Source of the DNA: Bradyrhizobium sp. CCBAU 53421
Lineage (GTDB): Bacteria > Pseudomonadota > Alphaproteobacteria > Rhizobiales > Xanthobacteraceae
Assembly (NCBI RefSeq): GCF_015291625.1
Contig: NZ_CP030047.1
Span: 3,410,001-3,474,000, forward strand
Direction of reading: 5' to 3'
Length of the DNA: 64,000 nucleotides
This document shows, one piece after another, positions 41,731 to 52,338 of this stretch; the stretch's first letter is position 1, and each line of letters begins with the position of its first letter. Below the pieces are notes generated by a model, which had not been told where the DNA came from, ran no database searches, and saw only the letters and a list, made by a program, of their open reading frames with translations. Position numbers and translations under genes: made by a program.

Positions 41731-43035
41731 CTACGAGGCATGATCGTCGCCCGCGAGCTCGCTGACCCGCTTCGTCAGGTTTGCCCGCAGGTCCTCGGGA
41801 AGAGCCGCAGTTTCGCAGTAAAGCTTTCCGAGCCTCGCTGCGACCGCTTGCAAGCTGTAATGCGCTTCGACATAGCGGCGCCCCGCCTTGCCGATCTCGT
41901 TCAGGTCGAGCTCACCCCTCAAGCATCGCTTCAGCACATCGTAGATTTCGTCGGGACGCGTGTTGATGATCGGGCAGGTTGCCGGATCGATCATCATCCG
42001 GTCGTTGCGCAGGAAGCACAGCACGGGCTTGGCCATGGCCATCGCCTCCAGGGCCGTGTAGCCGTGAAAGCCTGCGACGAACTGATCTGCGACAACATGC
42101 GAGGCGCCAAAGAGCTCGATGACCTTCTTGTTGGGAACGCCCTGCACCGAAACCAGCTCGATCTTCTCTCCCTCCTTGACCAGCCGATCAATCGCCTCGA
42201 TCAGAAGCCTGGTTCCCTTGAAGTGCCCGTGGTTCGGCGCATGCGCCACTTTCAGCACGTCGCCATCCTTGTAGACCGGCGGCCTCGCGGCGAGCTTGCT
42301 GGCGTCAATCGGCCAGTAGTGCATGTCCCGGCTGCCGGGCACATACGTCACCATATCCCCCATCGCGATCTGCGCGGTGGCGCGGCCCTTGAGGCGGTTG
42401 ATCGACGAGGCGTGCATCTCTGTCGTGCAGACACAGAACTTGCCCGGGGCCGGACATTCCTCGCACAGGTTCGGGTGACCGAGTGCGAGTGTCGAGTCCC
42501 GTGCCCGGACATCGGCGCCGTAGGCGTAGGTATACAAACGTTTTCCCGACTGGAACAGAAGGTCGAGTTCCTCCGGGTTGATGCCGTACCGTCCATCGCT
42601 CAGCATCAGGCCGCGGTCATAGAAGTAATTGAAGATATCGTAGCGCAGCAGGGCCCACGCCAGAACCAGGCGGCGAAACAGGCCGAGGCCTCTTCGGCTG
42701 CGCAGCAGTCGAAGGAATCCCTCGAACAGGATGAGATTGATGTCGAATGATCTCGTCACATAGTAGGTGTTGAACACCAGCGACGAGGAGCGAAATCCCA
42801 GCATTCGATCGCAGCGAGCGAGAAGCGGCAAGGTGAGGATCGGGGTGGCGGCCCACAGGGTACGCACCTTTCCCTTCGCCAGGCGCTTCTCGGTGGCGCG
42901 CCGCGCCGCGCCAACAAGCACGCGCGTGACGAAACCTGCGATGGCGGAGCGGGCCGGCCGAGGAGATTCGACGTCGGCGGCGGGAAGCGGCGCTTCCGTC
43001 AGGGACGTCGGTCCGATGGGTTCGATCTTGTTCAC
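41731..43035 (-). CDS. GT4-like glycosyltransferase with CxxCPxPGxxCxC motif
   Basis: A 434-residue GT-B protein. The mid-protein block RLYTYAYGADVRARD is followed by a compact cluster C191, C194, C201, C203 (NLCEECPAPGKFCVC). The donor domain contains VAHAPNHGHFKGTRLLIEAI, VADQFVAGFHGYTALEAMAMAK and RRYVEAHYS. It is a clear paralogue of the protein at 62044, which has the same motifs in the same order. The first 60 residues are basic and possibly membrane-associated. It is divergent from the asnB-like gene at 43321 and leads the - strand pair. Sugar specificity is unknown. Confidence 0.8.
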   Translation of the reverse strand: MNKIEPIGPTSLTEAPLPAADVESPRPARSAIAGFVTRVLVGAARRATEKRLAKGKVRTLWAATPILTLPLLARCDRMLGFRSSSLVFNTYYVTRSFDINLILFEGFLRLLRSRRGLGLFRRLVLAWALLRYDIFNYFYDRGLMLSDGRYGINPEELDLLFQSGKRLYTYAYGADVRARDSTLALGHPNLCEECPAPGKFCVCTTEMHASSINRLKGRATAQIAMGDMVTYVPGSRDMHYWPIDASKLAARPPVYKDGDVLKVAHAPNHGHFKGTRLLIEAIDRLVKEGEKIELVSVQGVPNKKVIELFGASHVVADQFVAGFHGYTALEAMAMAKPVLCFLRNDRMMIDPATCPIINTRPDEIYDVLKRCLRGELDLNEIGKAGRRYVEAHYSLQAVAARLGKLYCETAALPEDLRANLTKRVSELAGDDHAS

Positions 43036-43320
43036 TCAGGATCCGATGGATGCCAACTCAACATCAGCCAGGAACTTCTAGCACAGGTTTGGTCCGAAGC
43101 GGCCATGTGATGGAGTCCCCGAGAGGCGACGCAGAGTTGGCCCCGGTCCTCGCTATCTCAGGTTTCAGCAGCCTATGAAAACAGCTTCGATCGGCCCGGG
43201 AACGTTGACGCTCAATACATGAACAGGCTAAGACACCAGCGGTTTGTTCCAAATGCGCACATATTCTGACGCGGCGGTTATAACGAGCTCCGCCATCGAA
43301 TCAATCTGGATAGGCATTTC

Positions 43321-45135
43321 GTGTGCGGCATATTTGGCCTCGTAGATAAGACCGGGCCCGTCGATGCCCGCCAAGTGGACCAGATGACCGATCTCGTTGC
43401 ACACCGCGGTCCGGATGGGCGTGGGGTGAGGGTCAACGGGAACGTCGGGATGGGACACCGGCGACTGGCCATCATCGATCTGAGCGACGACGGCGCACAG
43501 CCGATGCGCGACAGACGGCTTCCGATCTGGATCACCTACAACGGCGAGATCTACAATTACGTTGAGCTCCGCACCGAGCTCGAGGCTCTCGGATATACCT
43601 TCCATACGGCCTCGGATACCGAGGTCCTGCTCACAGCCTATGTTTGCTGGGGTGCAGGGTGCCTCGAACGCTTCAACGGCATGTGGTCGTTTGCGATCCA
43701 CGACGAGCGCGACAACACGTTGTTCTGCGCCCGCGACAGGTTCGGCGTGAAGCCGTTCTACTACGTCAATACGGCGACGCAGTTCGCGTTCGGCTCCGAG
43801 ATCCGCCAGCTTCTTCCGCTGATCGGGCGCCCGATCGCGGATGACGATCTGATCAACGATTTCCTCGTTTGCGGCATGACCGACCATACCAGCCGGACCT
43901 TCTTCAAGGGCGTCGAGAAGCTGCCTCCAGGGCATCGCATGCGCGTCGACGTGTCGACGGGGCAGATCGAGATCGAGCGCTATTATTCGCTTGCGCCCGG
44001 GGCGGCCGTGGCCGACGAAGGCAGCGCCGCGAAATCGTTGCGCGAGTTGCTTGATGACGCGACGCGCCTGCGGCTGCGTTCGGATGTCCGTGTCGGAACC
44101 TGCCTGTCGGGAGGGCTGGACAGTTCGAGCGTCGCGACGCTGGCGGCGCGGCGCTATGCGCCAGGCTCGAGCGAACGCTTCTTTGCCATCACGGCCGTGA
44201 GCGAGCAGGCGTCCAACAATGAAGAGGCGTACGCGGCGGAAGTTGCAGAAAAGGCGGAGCTGAACTGGCTGCGCACCAAGCCGTCCTATCAGGACTTCGC
44301 ATCCACGGCGGAGACCTTGCTCGACGTCCAGGAGGAACCGTTCGCAGGGCCTTCGATCATGATGCAGTACGCGGTGATGAAGGCCGCGCGATCGAATGGC
44401 GTCATCGTGCTGCTCGACGGTCAGGGCGGTGATGAAACGTTGTTGGGGTACCATCGCTACTATGCAGCCTGGTTGCGCGACCATCTTCGCAGCGGTGGCG
44501 TCGGTGGATTTCTGTCCGCCTTCGGCGCCGCCACGCAAGCGGGTATTTCGCGCGGGCGGTTGCTGATGTATTTGTTCGGTGCCAGCTCGGCAGGGCTGCG
44601 CGCTGCCTATTACCGGCTGCGTTACGCTTTCCTCAGGAATCCCGGCTTGCCGGAGCCGCTTCGCCGCTTTGCGTCGAAGACGAGCGATGCGCAGGCCATG
44701 CAGGTGCTGGAAATTACCGAGACCAATCTGCCGATGCTGCTGCGTTTCGAAGACAAGAACTCGATGCGGTTCGGCATCGAAACGCGGCTTCCGTTCCTCG
44801 ACTATCGCTTCGTCGAGTTTGCCTTGGCGCTGCCAACGCGCATCAAGCTGAACAAGGGATGGCCCAAATGGCCGCTCCGTGCCGCCATGAGCGATCTCTT
44901 GCCGGCCAGCATCAGTTGGCGGAGGGACAAGATCGGTTTTGCCGCTCCTGACCAAATCTGGCTCACGCGGCACTCGGCCGCGATGTATGACAAGGTGATC
45001 GCAAGCGCGCTCCTCGCCCACTACGTCGACATGCCGAAGCTCAAGAGGAAATTTCACCGGCTCGATCTTGGCATGCGCTGGAGGCTTTATTGCGTTGCGC
45101 TCTGGGGTGAGCGCTTTCGGGTCGAAGCGCCATGA
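43321..45135 (+). CDS. asparagine synthetase (glutamine-hydrolysing)-like amidotransferase, copy 2
   Basis: A 604-residue class II amidotransferase/synthetase. The GTG start gives CGIFGLVD with the nucleophile Cys2, after GGATAGG upstream. HRGPDGRGV, GHRRLAIIDLSDDG, YNGEIYNYVELR and ARDRFGVKPFYY follow. The synthetase half has LSGGLDSSSVA near residue 262 and DGQGGDETLLGYHRYY near 378, with ETRLPFLDYRFVEF later. It opens the second + strand block and is followed by a glycosyltransferase gene. In this setting amidation of a sugar carboxylate is more likely than free asparagine synthesis, but both remain possible. Confidence 0.9.
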   Translation: MCGIFGLVDKTGPVDARQVDQMTDLVAHRGPDGRGVRVNGNVGMGHRRLAIIDLSDDGAQPMRDRRLPIWITYNGEIYNYVELRTELEALGYTFHTASDTEVLLTAYVCWGAGCLERFNGMWSFAIHDERDNTLFCARDRFGVKPFYYVNTATQFAFGSEIRQLLPLIGRPIADDDLINDFLVCGMTDHTSRTFFKGVEKLPPGHRMRVDVSTGQIEIERYYSLAPGAAVADEGSAAKSLRELLDDATRLRLRSDVRVGTCLSGGLDSSSVATLAARRYAPGSSERFFAITAVSEQASNNEEAYAAEVAEKAELNWLRTKPSYQDFASTAETLLDVQEEPFAGPSIMMQYAVMKAARSNGVIVLLDGQGGDETLLGYHRYYAAWLRDHLRSGGVGGFLSAFGAATQAGISRGRLLMYLFGASSAGLRAAYYRLRYAFLRNPGLPEPLRRFASKTSDAQAMQVLEITETNLPMLLRFEDKNSMRFGIETRLPFLDYRFVEFALALPTRIKLNKGWPKWPLRAAMSDLLPASISWRRDKIGFAAPDQIWLTRHSAAMYDKVIASALLAHYVDMPKLKRKFHRLDLGMRWRLYCVALWGERFRVEAP

Positions 45136-45211
45136 GGCCCGATGATTTCTGGATATCATCGTCGTGGTCGGCGAATGCCGGCTTGTCGGCTGCTGCTTTC
45201 CGGGCGGCGCG

Positions 45212-46429
45212 ATGAACATCTGGCTATTGCACCCGTTCGCAGGCGGGCCGGGCCTCGGCCGTCACTGGCGTCCGTTTTGGCTGGCAGATGCCTGGAGCAA
45301 GATGGGGCATCGGGTCGTCGTGGTCAGTGCCGGCTTTCATCATCTGCACAGGGAGCCGCGCGCGCCGGGACCGCAGCGGATCAACGGCGTCGACTTCTGG
45401 TTCCTCGACACCCCGCGCTATGATAGCGGCAATCTGGGGCGGCTTCGCAACAATTTGAGCTTTGCGCCGGCGTTTCGTTCGGCGACGTCAGCGATCGCCG
45501 CACAATTCGGCGAGCCGGACCTGATGATCGCGTCCAGCCCGCATCTGTTCTTCATTTCGGCGGCGCGTCAGATCGCGCGGCGCTTCGGTGCCAGGTTCTG
45601 GCTGGAGGTTCGCGACCTCTGGCCGGAGAGCATCGTGGCGCTTGGGATGACCCCGACCTGGCACCCCCTCGTGAGGCTGCTCGGCTGGAAGGAGCGGTCC
45701 GCCTATCGCGCAGCGGATCGCGTGATCTGTCTTTTGGCCGGTGCGGAAGCCCATATGCGGGCGCGTGGCTTGAGCGCCGGCAAGTTCATCTGGATCCCCA
45801 ACGGGGTGTCCGACGGTGAAATCCAGAGCGCGCTGACAATCGAAGCGCTTCGTCATCCGTTGATAGATCGCATCGATCAGCTGAAGCAACAGGGCAGGCG
45901 GGTTGTTCTCTATGCCGGCGGCATGGGGCCGCCAAACGCGGTGGAGGTCGTTCTCGACGCCGCGGCTGCTCTCGGCAGCGCAGCCCCCGGGATCAGCTTC
46001 GTTCTGATCGGTTCAGGCACCTCGCTCGCCGCACTGAAGCAGCGGGCGGCGGGGCTTGCCAACGTGGAGTTTCACGACGAAGTCGATCGGTCGATCGTGC
46101 ATGGCATGCTGCACGCGTCCGATTGCGCGGTCGTCGCCTTCCACAAGAACGCGCTCTATCATCACGGCATCAGCCCCAACAAGCTGTTCGACTATTGTCT
46201 CTTCGCACCGCGCAGCGTCATTGCCTGCGAAGAGCGGGCGCTCGCCGGGCTCGAGGACTTGGTGACCGATCGATGCGCGCCCGACGACCCCGGCGCACTC
46301 GCCGCGTCCCTGCGCGCGGCGCTGGACGGTCCGGCGCGTTCGCGGGCCGAACGCGTAGCCATCGCGCAGCGCTACAGCTATTCGACGCTCGCCGGGCGGT
46401 ACCTGGCCGATCCGGGGGATCCTGCCTAG
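45212..46429 (+). CDS. glycosyltransferase family 4 protein (WbuB-like)
   Basis: A 405-residue GT-B enzyme. The N-terminus MNIWLLHPFAGGPGLGRHW resembles WbuB-type fucosaminyl transferases. ARFWLEVRDLWPESIVALGM near residue 130 is a strong subgroup marker, and RVVLYAGGMGPPNAVEVVLDAA opens the donor domain. HGISPNKLFDYCLFAPR supplies the donor-binding Pro-Asn-Lys segment. The ATG at 45212 is preferred on alignment with such proteins; the frame is open from 45164. It lies 76 bp after the second asnB-like gene. Confidence 0.87.
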   Translation: MNIWLLHPFAGGPGLGRHWRPFWLADAWSKMGHRVVVVSAGFHHLHREPRAPGPQRINGVDFWFLDTPRYDSGNLGRLRNNLSFAPAFRSATSAIAAQFGEPDLMIASSPHLFFISAARQIARRFGARFWLEVRDLWPESIVALGMTPTWHPLVRLLGWKERSAYRAADRVICLLAGAEAHMRARGLSAGKFIWIPNGVSDGEIQSALTIEALRHPLIDRIDQLKQQGRRVVLYAGGMGPPNAVEVVLDAAAALGSAAPGISFVLIGSGTSLAALKQRAAGLANVEFHDEVDRSIVHGMLHASDCAVVAFHKNALYHHGISPNKLFDYCLFAPRSVIACEERALAGLEDLVTDRCAPDDPGALAASLRAALDGPARSRAERVAIAQRYSYSTLAGRYLADPGDPA

Positions 46430-46489
46430 GTGTGGCTGTCGCGACACATTGTTGTTTGTGAAATACGTTTATTATCAATATCTTACGAT

Positions 46490-46504
46490 GTTCATCGCGT
46501 GAAC
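46490..46504. promoter_or_regulatory. operator-like palindrome 1 (GTTCA-N5-TGAAC)
   Basis: GTTCATCGCGTGAAC has perfect 5-bp arms. It lies 9 bp upstream of a -35 hexamer and is a sister site of the palindrome at 46517. Centre-to-centre spacing is 28 bp. It is probably bound by the winged-helix regulator encoded just downstream. Confidence 0.6.
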
Positions 46505-46512
46505 GAATTTGC

Positions 46513-46541
46513 TTGACGTTCATCCGGTGAACGCGCTATCA
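46513..46541 (+). promoter_or_regulatory. sigma-70-type promoter of the regulator/nusG-like operon
   Basis: TTGACG (46513-46518), a 17-bp spacer and CTATCA (46536-46541) form a good alphaproteobacterial housekeeping promoter, 26 bp before the ATG at 46567. An operator-like palindrome overlaps the -35 end and the spacer, which would allow repression. Confidence 0.6.
46517..46533. promoter_or_regulatory. operator-like palindrome 2 (CGTTCA-N5-TGAACG)
   Basis: CGTTCATCCGGTGAACG has perfect 6-bp arms and shares the TTCATC...GTGAA pattern with the site at 46490. It sits within the promoter spacer, so a bound protein would block RNA polymerase. Confidence 0.6.
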
Positions 46542-46566
46542 GCCTGCTCCAGTGGGGATAGGCGCG

Positions 46567-47205
46567 ATGGCGGGCATTCTACCGACAGATGAGAATGACA
46601 GCGACCGGCTGGTGCTCGGTCTGCTCACCTCGCTTGAAGCCGATGGTGCGCAGTCGCAGCGGCGGATCGCAGCCGATCTCGGCGTCGCGCTCGGCTTGGT
46701 CAACGCCTACCTGAAGCGGGCGATCAAGAAGGGCTTCGTCAAGGTCGGGCAGGCGCCGGCGCGGCGTTATGCCTATTACCTCACGCCGCAAGGCTTCTCC
46801 GAGAAATCGCGACTGACCGTCCAATTCCTGTCGGATTCCTTTTCGCTCTTCCGCAAGGCGAAGGAGGAGTATGGCAGGCTGTTTGAGCGGGCTCAGGCGC
46901 TCGGCTTCAGGCGGGTGGTGCTCGCCGGACAATCCGACCTCTGCGAAATCGCGATCCTGTGCGCGGTCGACGGGCCGATCTCGATCCTTGCGATCGTTGA
47001 TCCCGATGCAACCGCGAGCCGGTTCATCGGCGTCAAGGTCGTCTCCTCCTATGCATTGGTGGACGAGCCGTTCGATGCGGTCGTTGTCACGCATCTGACG
47101 GCGGCGCGCAGCGTATTCGACCAGGCGGTCAGCAATTTCGGCGCGGAGAAAGTCCTTGCGCCGGATCTGCTGGGCCTGCGTCCAAAACAGCCGCTGGGAG
47201 CGTGA
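46567..47205 (+). CDS. winged-helix (MarR-like, EPS-associated) regulator with Rossmann-like C-terminal domain
   Basis: A 212-residue protein. Residues 15-80 form a winged helix (QRRIAADLGVALGLVNAYL, then KKGFVKVG and the wing ARRYAYYLTPQGFSEK) like those of EPS-associated MarR-type regulators. Residues 110-200 form an alpha/beta domain (FRRVVLAGQSDLCEIAILCA, ILAIVDPDA, FDAVVVTHL) resembling the nucleotide-binding modules of sugar-nucleotide enzymes. It could sense a sugar nucleotide; this is inference. The start at 46567 has GGGATAGG upstream. Its promoter holds two palindromes consistent with autoregulation. It overlaps the NusG-like gene. Confidence 0.75.
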   Translation: MAGILPTDENDSDRLVLGLLTSLEADGAQSQRRIAADLGVALGLVNAYLKRAIKKGFVKVGQAPARRYAYYLTPQGFSEKSRLTVQFLSDSFSLFRKAKEEYGRLFERAQALGFRRVVLAGQSDLCEIAILCAVDGPISILAIVDPDATASRFIGVKVVSSYALVDEPFDAVVVTHLTAARSVFDQAVSNFGAEKVLAPDLLGLRPKQPLGA

Positions 47206-47720
47206 TGGCCATGGAGCACGGTTCACGCTGGTACGTCGTCCAGACACAGGTCAACGCCGAAGCAAAGGCGGCCGCCAACCTCGAGCGGCAGGGTTTCTCG
47301 ATCTACTTCCCCCGTTACCTGAAGCGCCGCAGCCACGCCAGGAAGGTGGAGATTGTGCCGCGTCCGCTGTTCCCGCGTTACCTCTTTGTCGGGATCGATC
47401 TCGCGTCGCAGCGATGGCGGGCCATTCAATCGACGCTTGGCGTGTCGCACCTCGTGTGCGTCGGAGACCGGCCGGCGGTGGTGGAAGACCGCGTCATCGA
47501 TGCCCTGAAGGGGCGCGAGGACGACGCCGGCTACATCACGCTTGTGCGCAGGCCGGCGTTCTCGCCGGGGGATAAAGTGCGAATTGTCGAAGGTGCATTC
47601 GTCGACAGTCTTGCGCTCGTTGAAGACGCCAGCGATCAGCATCGCGTTGCGGTTCTGTTGAACCTGTTGGGCCGCAAGGTTCGTGTTCTTGTCGGAACGG
47701 ACCTGATCGCGGCGGCGTAA
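47205..47720 (+). CDS. NusG/RfaH-family transcription antitermination paralogue
   Basis: A 171-residue specialised NusG paralogue. The NGN domain (WYVVQTQVNAEAKAAANLER, FSIYFPRYL, PRPLFPRYLFVGID) occupies about residues 10-100. A C-terminal KOW-type domain (FSPGDKVRIVEGAFVDSLA) follows. NusG-family proteins bind the RNA polymerase clamp and alter elongation; specialised ones such as RfaH act on long polysaccharide operons via an ops element. An ops-like sequence lies 69 bp after its stop, before the long operon at 47837. The start overlaps the previous stop (TGATG); ATG 47211 is an alternative with better ribosome-site spacing. Confidence 0.87.
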   Translation: MAMEHGSRWYVVQTQVNAEAKAAANLERQGFSIYFPRYLKRRSHARKVEIVPRPLFPRYLFVGIDLASQRWRAIQSTLGVSHLVCVGDRPAVVEDRVIDALKGREDDAGYITLVRRPAFSPGDKVRIVEGAFVDSLALVEDASDQHRVAVLLNLLGRKVRVLVGTDLIAAA

Positions 47721-47726
47721 GTGCGT

Positions 47727-47740
47727 CTGCCTTCGGGCAG
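47727..47740 (+). promoter_or_regulatory. UUCG-tetraloop hairpin in operon leader
   Basis: CTGCC-TTCG-GGCAG would fold into a 5-bp stem closed by a C(UUCG)G tetraloop, one of the most stable small RNA hairpins. It has no T-run after it, so it is not a classical terminator. It lies between the NusG-like gene and the ops-like element. Confidence 0.5.
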
Positions 47741-47770
47741 TCGTGGTGGACATGTTTGGCTTGGGTGTGA

Positions 47771-49365
<1,595 letters not shown>

Positions 49366-49370
49366 AGAAA

Positions 49371-50366
49371 ATGGACATTCGCGGAAAGAAGGTTGTCGTT
49401 ATCGGGGGCGCCGGGCTGATCGGGTCGCATGCGGTCGATCAGCTGACGCAGACTGACGTCGGCGAGATCGTCATTTACGACAATTTCGTGCGCGGCACGC
49501 ATGAGAACCTTGCCGGCGCGCTGCGCGACCCTCGCGTCAAGATCTTCGAGGCCGGCGGCGACATCACGCAGACCGATATCCTCGATGCGGCCCTGAAGGG
49601 AGCCGACGGGGTGTTCCAGTTCGCCGCGCTCTGGCTGCTGCAGTGTCACGAATTCCCGCGGACGGCCTTTGACGTCAACGTCAACGGAATGTTCAACGTC
49701 CTCGATGGATGCGTGCGCAACGGCGTCAAGCGGCTGGTCTGGTCGTCGTCGGCCTCCGTCTATGGCGATGCCGTCGAGGAGCCGATGACGGAAGACCATC
49801 CGTTCAACAACAAGAACTTCTACGGTGCGACCAAGATCTGCGGCGAGGCTATGGCCCGCGCCTACCACTTCCGCTACGGCCTCGACTATGTCGGCCTGCG
49901 GTACATGAACGTGTACGGACCGCGTCAGGACTACCGGGGCGCCTATATCGCCGTGATCATGAAGATGCTCGACGCGATCGACAAGGGAGAGGGGCCGACG
50001 ATCCTGGGAGATGGCTCGGAGGCGTTCGATTTCGTCGCGGTGGAGGATTGCGCGCGCGCGAATCTGTGCGCCATGGGCGCGAGCGCGACGGATCGCTTCT
50101 ACAATGTCGGCACCGGACATCGGACCTCGCTGAAGCAGATCGCCGAAAAGCTCCTGAACCTCACCGGCTCCAATCAGCCGATCAACTATGCGCCGCGGAG
50201 CCAGGCCACGCTGGTGCGCAACCGGATCGGATCGCCGAAGCGGGCGCAGGAGGAGATCGGCTTCACCGCCGCGATTGATTTGGACGAAGGGCTGCGGCGG
50301 CTGATCGACTGGCGCAGAAGCCATATCGATCAGGTCGATCAGCGTCGTGCCAAGGCTCAGATCTAA
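49371..50366 (+). CDS. NAD-dependent epimerase/dehydratase (extended SDR)
   Basis: A 331-residue nucleotide-sugar SDR. VVVIGGAGLIGSHAVDQL is the Rossmann motif, VWSSSASVYG has the catalytic Ser, and FYGATK the YxxxK pair near residue 154. GLRYMNVYGPRQDYRGAYIA and EAFDFVAVEDCARAN are typical of UDP-glucose 4-epimerase/WbpP-like enzymes. The ATG at 49371 with GAGGG upstream is preferred; a TTG at 49362 overlaps the preceding stop. The gene ends within a triple short repeat. Product sugar unknown, perhaps a galacto-configured form of the diacetamido or uronic sugar. Confidence 0.88.
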   Translation: MDIRGKKVVVIGGAGLIGSHAVDQLTQTDVGEIVIYDNFVRGTHENLAGALRDPRVKIFEAGGDITQTDILDAALKGADGVFQFAALWLLQCHEFPRTAFDVNVNGMFNVLDGCVRNGVKRLVWSSSASVYGDAVEEPMTEDHPFNNKNFYGATKICGEAMARAYHFRYGLDYVGLRYMNVYGPRQDYRGAYIAVIMKMLDAIDKGEGPTILGDGSEAFDFVAVEDCARANLCAMGASATDRFYNVGTGHRTSLKQIAEKLLNLTGSNQPINYAPRSQATLVRNRIGSPKRAQEEIGFTAAIDLDEGLRRLIDWRRSHIDQVDQRRAKAQI

Positions 50367-50397
50367 AAAGAGGCTCAGATCTGAAAGGCTCAGATCT
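50353..50397. repeat. three tandem copies of AGGCTCAGATCT at the gene end
   Basis: Exact 12-bp copies at 50353, 50371 and 50386 span the last codons and stop of the epimerase gene. Unit spacing is 18 then 15 bp, and each unit ends in the palindrome AGATCT. This looks like slippage-type duplication; it lies 43 bp before the third asnB-like gene. Confidence 0.7.
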
Positions 50398-50439
50398 GAA
50401 CTCGCATCCGACATCATGGAATAGATCGGCCAGAATCAC

Positions 50440-52311
50440 ATGTGTGGCATAGCCGGAATCCTGCACCGCGACGGGCGGCCCGCTTCAATCACCACGTTGA
50501 CGGCAATGACCGATATCATTGCCCATCGCGGGCCGGACGGCGAAGGCCATTACTGCAACGGTCCCGTTGGGCTCGGTCATCGCCGGCTGTCGATCATCGA
50601 CCTGACCGACGCATCGCGGCAGCCGATGGAGACGCGCGACGGCCGATTTGTGCTGACCTACAATGGTGAGATCTACAACTTCAAGGAGTTGAAGGTCGAG
50701 CTTTCGGCCAGGGGCCACGTCTTCAACTCCTCGGGCGACAGCGAGGTGTTGCTGCATGCCTTCGCCGAGTGGGGCATTGATGCGCTTCTCAAGTTCAACG
50801 GCATGTTCGCTTTTGCGATCTGGGACAATCGGGAGCGGAAGCTCACGCTGGCCCGAGACCGCTTCGGCGTGAAGCCGCTCTACTACGCCGAGCTTGGGCA
50901 GACCTTCGTCTTCGCCTCCGAGCACAAGGCTTTTCGGGCGTTTTCGGAGTACAAGTCGCGGGTCGACATCGCCGGGCTGTCGGAATATCTCAGCTTTCAA
51001 AACTTCTTCGCCGAGCGGACACTGTTCGCCGGCGTGAAGTTGCTGCCGGCCGGCTGCTACCTGGAAATTTCGCAGGACAGCAGGGCGGTCGAGCCGGTGC
51101 AGTACTGGGATTTTCATTTCGAGGAGCCCGAATACGCCGTCGACGAGAATGAGGCGACCGACGAGCTCGATCGCCTGTTCAGGCAGGCGGTCAACCGGCA
51201 GCTCGTGAGCGACGTCGAGGTCGGCTGCTATCTTTCCGGCGGCATGGATTCCGGCTCCATTACCGCGCTTGCATCGAGCCAACTGCCGTTCATGCGGACC
51301 TTCACGGTCGGCTTCGATCTCAACTCAGCCTCGGGCGTCGAGCTTGGATACGACGAGCGGACCAAGGCCGAGCATATGTCGTATTTGTTCAAGACCGAGC
51401 ACTACGAGATGGTCTTGAAGGCCGGCGACATGGAGCGTGCACTGCCCCGGCTTGCATGGCATCTGGAAGAGCCGCGGGTTGGGCAATCCTATCCCAACTT
51501 CTATGCCGCCAAACTCGCATCCAAATTCGGCAAGGTGGTCCTGACCGGGACCGGGGGAGACGAACTCTTCGCCGGATACCCCTGGCGTTACTACCGCGCC
51601 GTCGTGAACGACGACTTCGATCATTACATCGAGAAGTACTTCGGATTCTGGCAGCGCATGGTTCCGAGCGGAACGATGCCGAACCTGCTGGGGCCGGTAT
51701 GGAATGAGGCCAGGCAGACCTCGCCGATCGATATTTTCAGAGGCGTGTTCAAGGAGCACGCCTCGGAGCTGCGGCGGCCAGAGGACTACGTCAATCACTC
51801 GCTCTACTTCGAGGCCAAGACGTTCCTGAACGGCCTGCTTGTCGTCGAGGACAAGCTGGCGATGGCGCATGGGCTCGAGAGCCGCGTGCCGTTCCTCGAC
51901 AATGATCTTGTCGATTTCGCCATGAAGCTTCCCGCCAAGATGAAGCTCGGCAATCTGACCGAGGTCATCAGCCTCAACGAGAACGAGCCCGGGGGTAAGG
52001 CGCAGCGCTATTACGAGCGCACCAAGGACGGCAAGCTGATCTTGCGGAAGATGATGAGCCGGCACATTCCCGACGAAGTCGCGGAGCGCGAGAAGCAGGG
52101 CTTCTCCGCGCCGGACGCCAGCTGGTTCAAGGGCGAGAGCATCGAGTACGTCAAGCGGAGGCTCTTCAGCAACACTGCCCGCATCTACGACCTGGTCGAT
52201 CGAAAGACCGTTCGCTCGCTGGTCGACGAACATCTGGAGGGGCGGGAAAACCGGCGGCTGCTGATCTGGTCCTTGCTCAATCTCGAGCAGATCATGGAAA
52301 GCAGCTTTTAG
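50440..52311 (+). CDS. asparagine synthetase (glutamine-hydrolysing)-like amidotransferase, copy 3
   Basis: A 623-residue class II amidotransferase/synthetase. MCGIAGILHRDG gives Cys2; HRGPDGEGHY, GHRRLSIIDLTDASRQP, YNGEIYNFKELK and ARDRFGVKPLYY follow. The PP-loop is LSGGMDSGSITA near residue 265 and TGTGGDELFAGYPWRYY near 368. It differs from copies 1 and 2 by having TGTGGDE where they have DG-G-DE. It precedes the wzm-like gene by 27 bp. As with the other copies, a role in amidating a sugar carboxylate in the glycan is favoured by context. Confidence 0.9.
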   Translation: MCGIAGILHRDGRPASITTLTAMTDIIAHRGPDGEGHYCNGPVGLGHRRLSIIDLTDASRQPMETRDGRFVLTYNGEIYNFKELKVELSARGHVFNSSGDSEVLLHAFAEWGIDALLKFNGMFAFAIWDNRERKLTLARDRFGVKPLYYAELGQTFVFASEHKAFRAFSEYKSRVDIAGLSEYLSFQNFFAERTLFAGVKLLPAGCYLEISQDSRAVEPVQYWDFHFEEPEYAVDENEATDELDRLFRQAVNRQLVSDVEVGCYLSGGMDSGSITALASSQLPFMRTFTVGFDLNSASGVELGYDERTKAEHMSYLFKTEHYEMVLKAGDMERALPRLAWHLEEPRVGQSYPNFYAAKLASKFGKVVLTGTGGDELFAGYPWRYYRAVVNDDFDHYIEKYFGFWQRMVPSGTMPNLLGPVWNEARQTSPIDIFRGVFKEHASELRRPEDYVNHSLYFEAKTFLNGLLVVEDKLAMAHGLESRVPFLDNDLVDFAMKLPAKMKLGNLTEVISLNENEPGGKAQRYYERTKDGKLILRKMMSRHIPDEVAEREKQGFSAPDASWFKGESIEYVKRRLFSNTARIYDLVDRKTVRSLVDEHLEGRENRRLLIWSLLNLEQIMESSF

Positions 52312-52338
52312 GCACGCACAGATGGGAGCGCGCTGAAG

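Noticed and set aside
43228..45219. 663-codon open frame on the - strand
   Set aside because: Opposite the second AsnB-like gene; composition is shadow-like and no start context is present.
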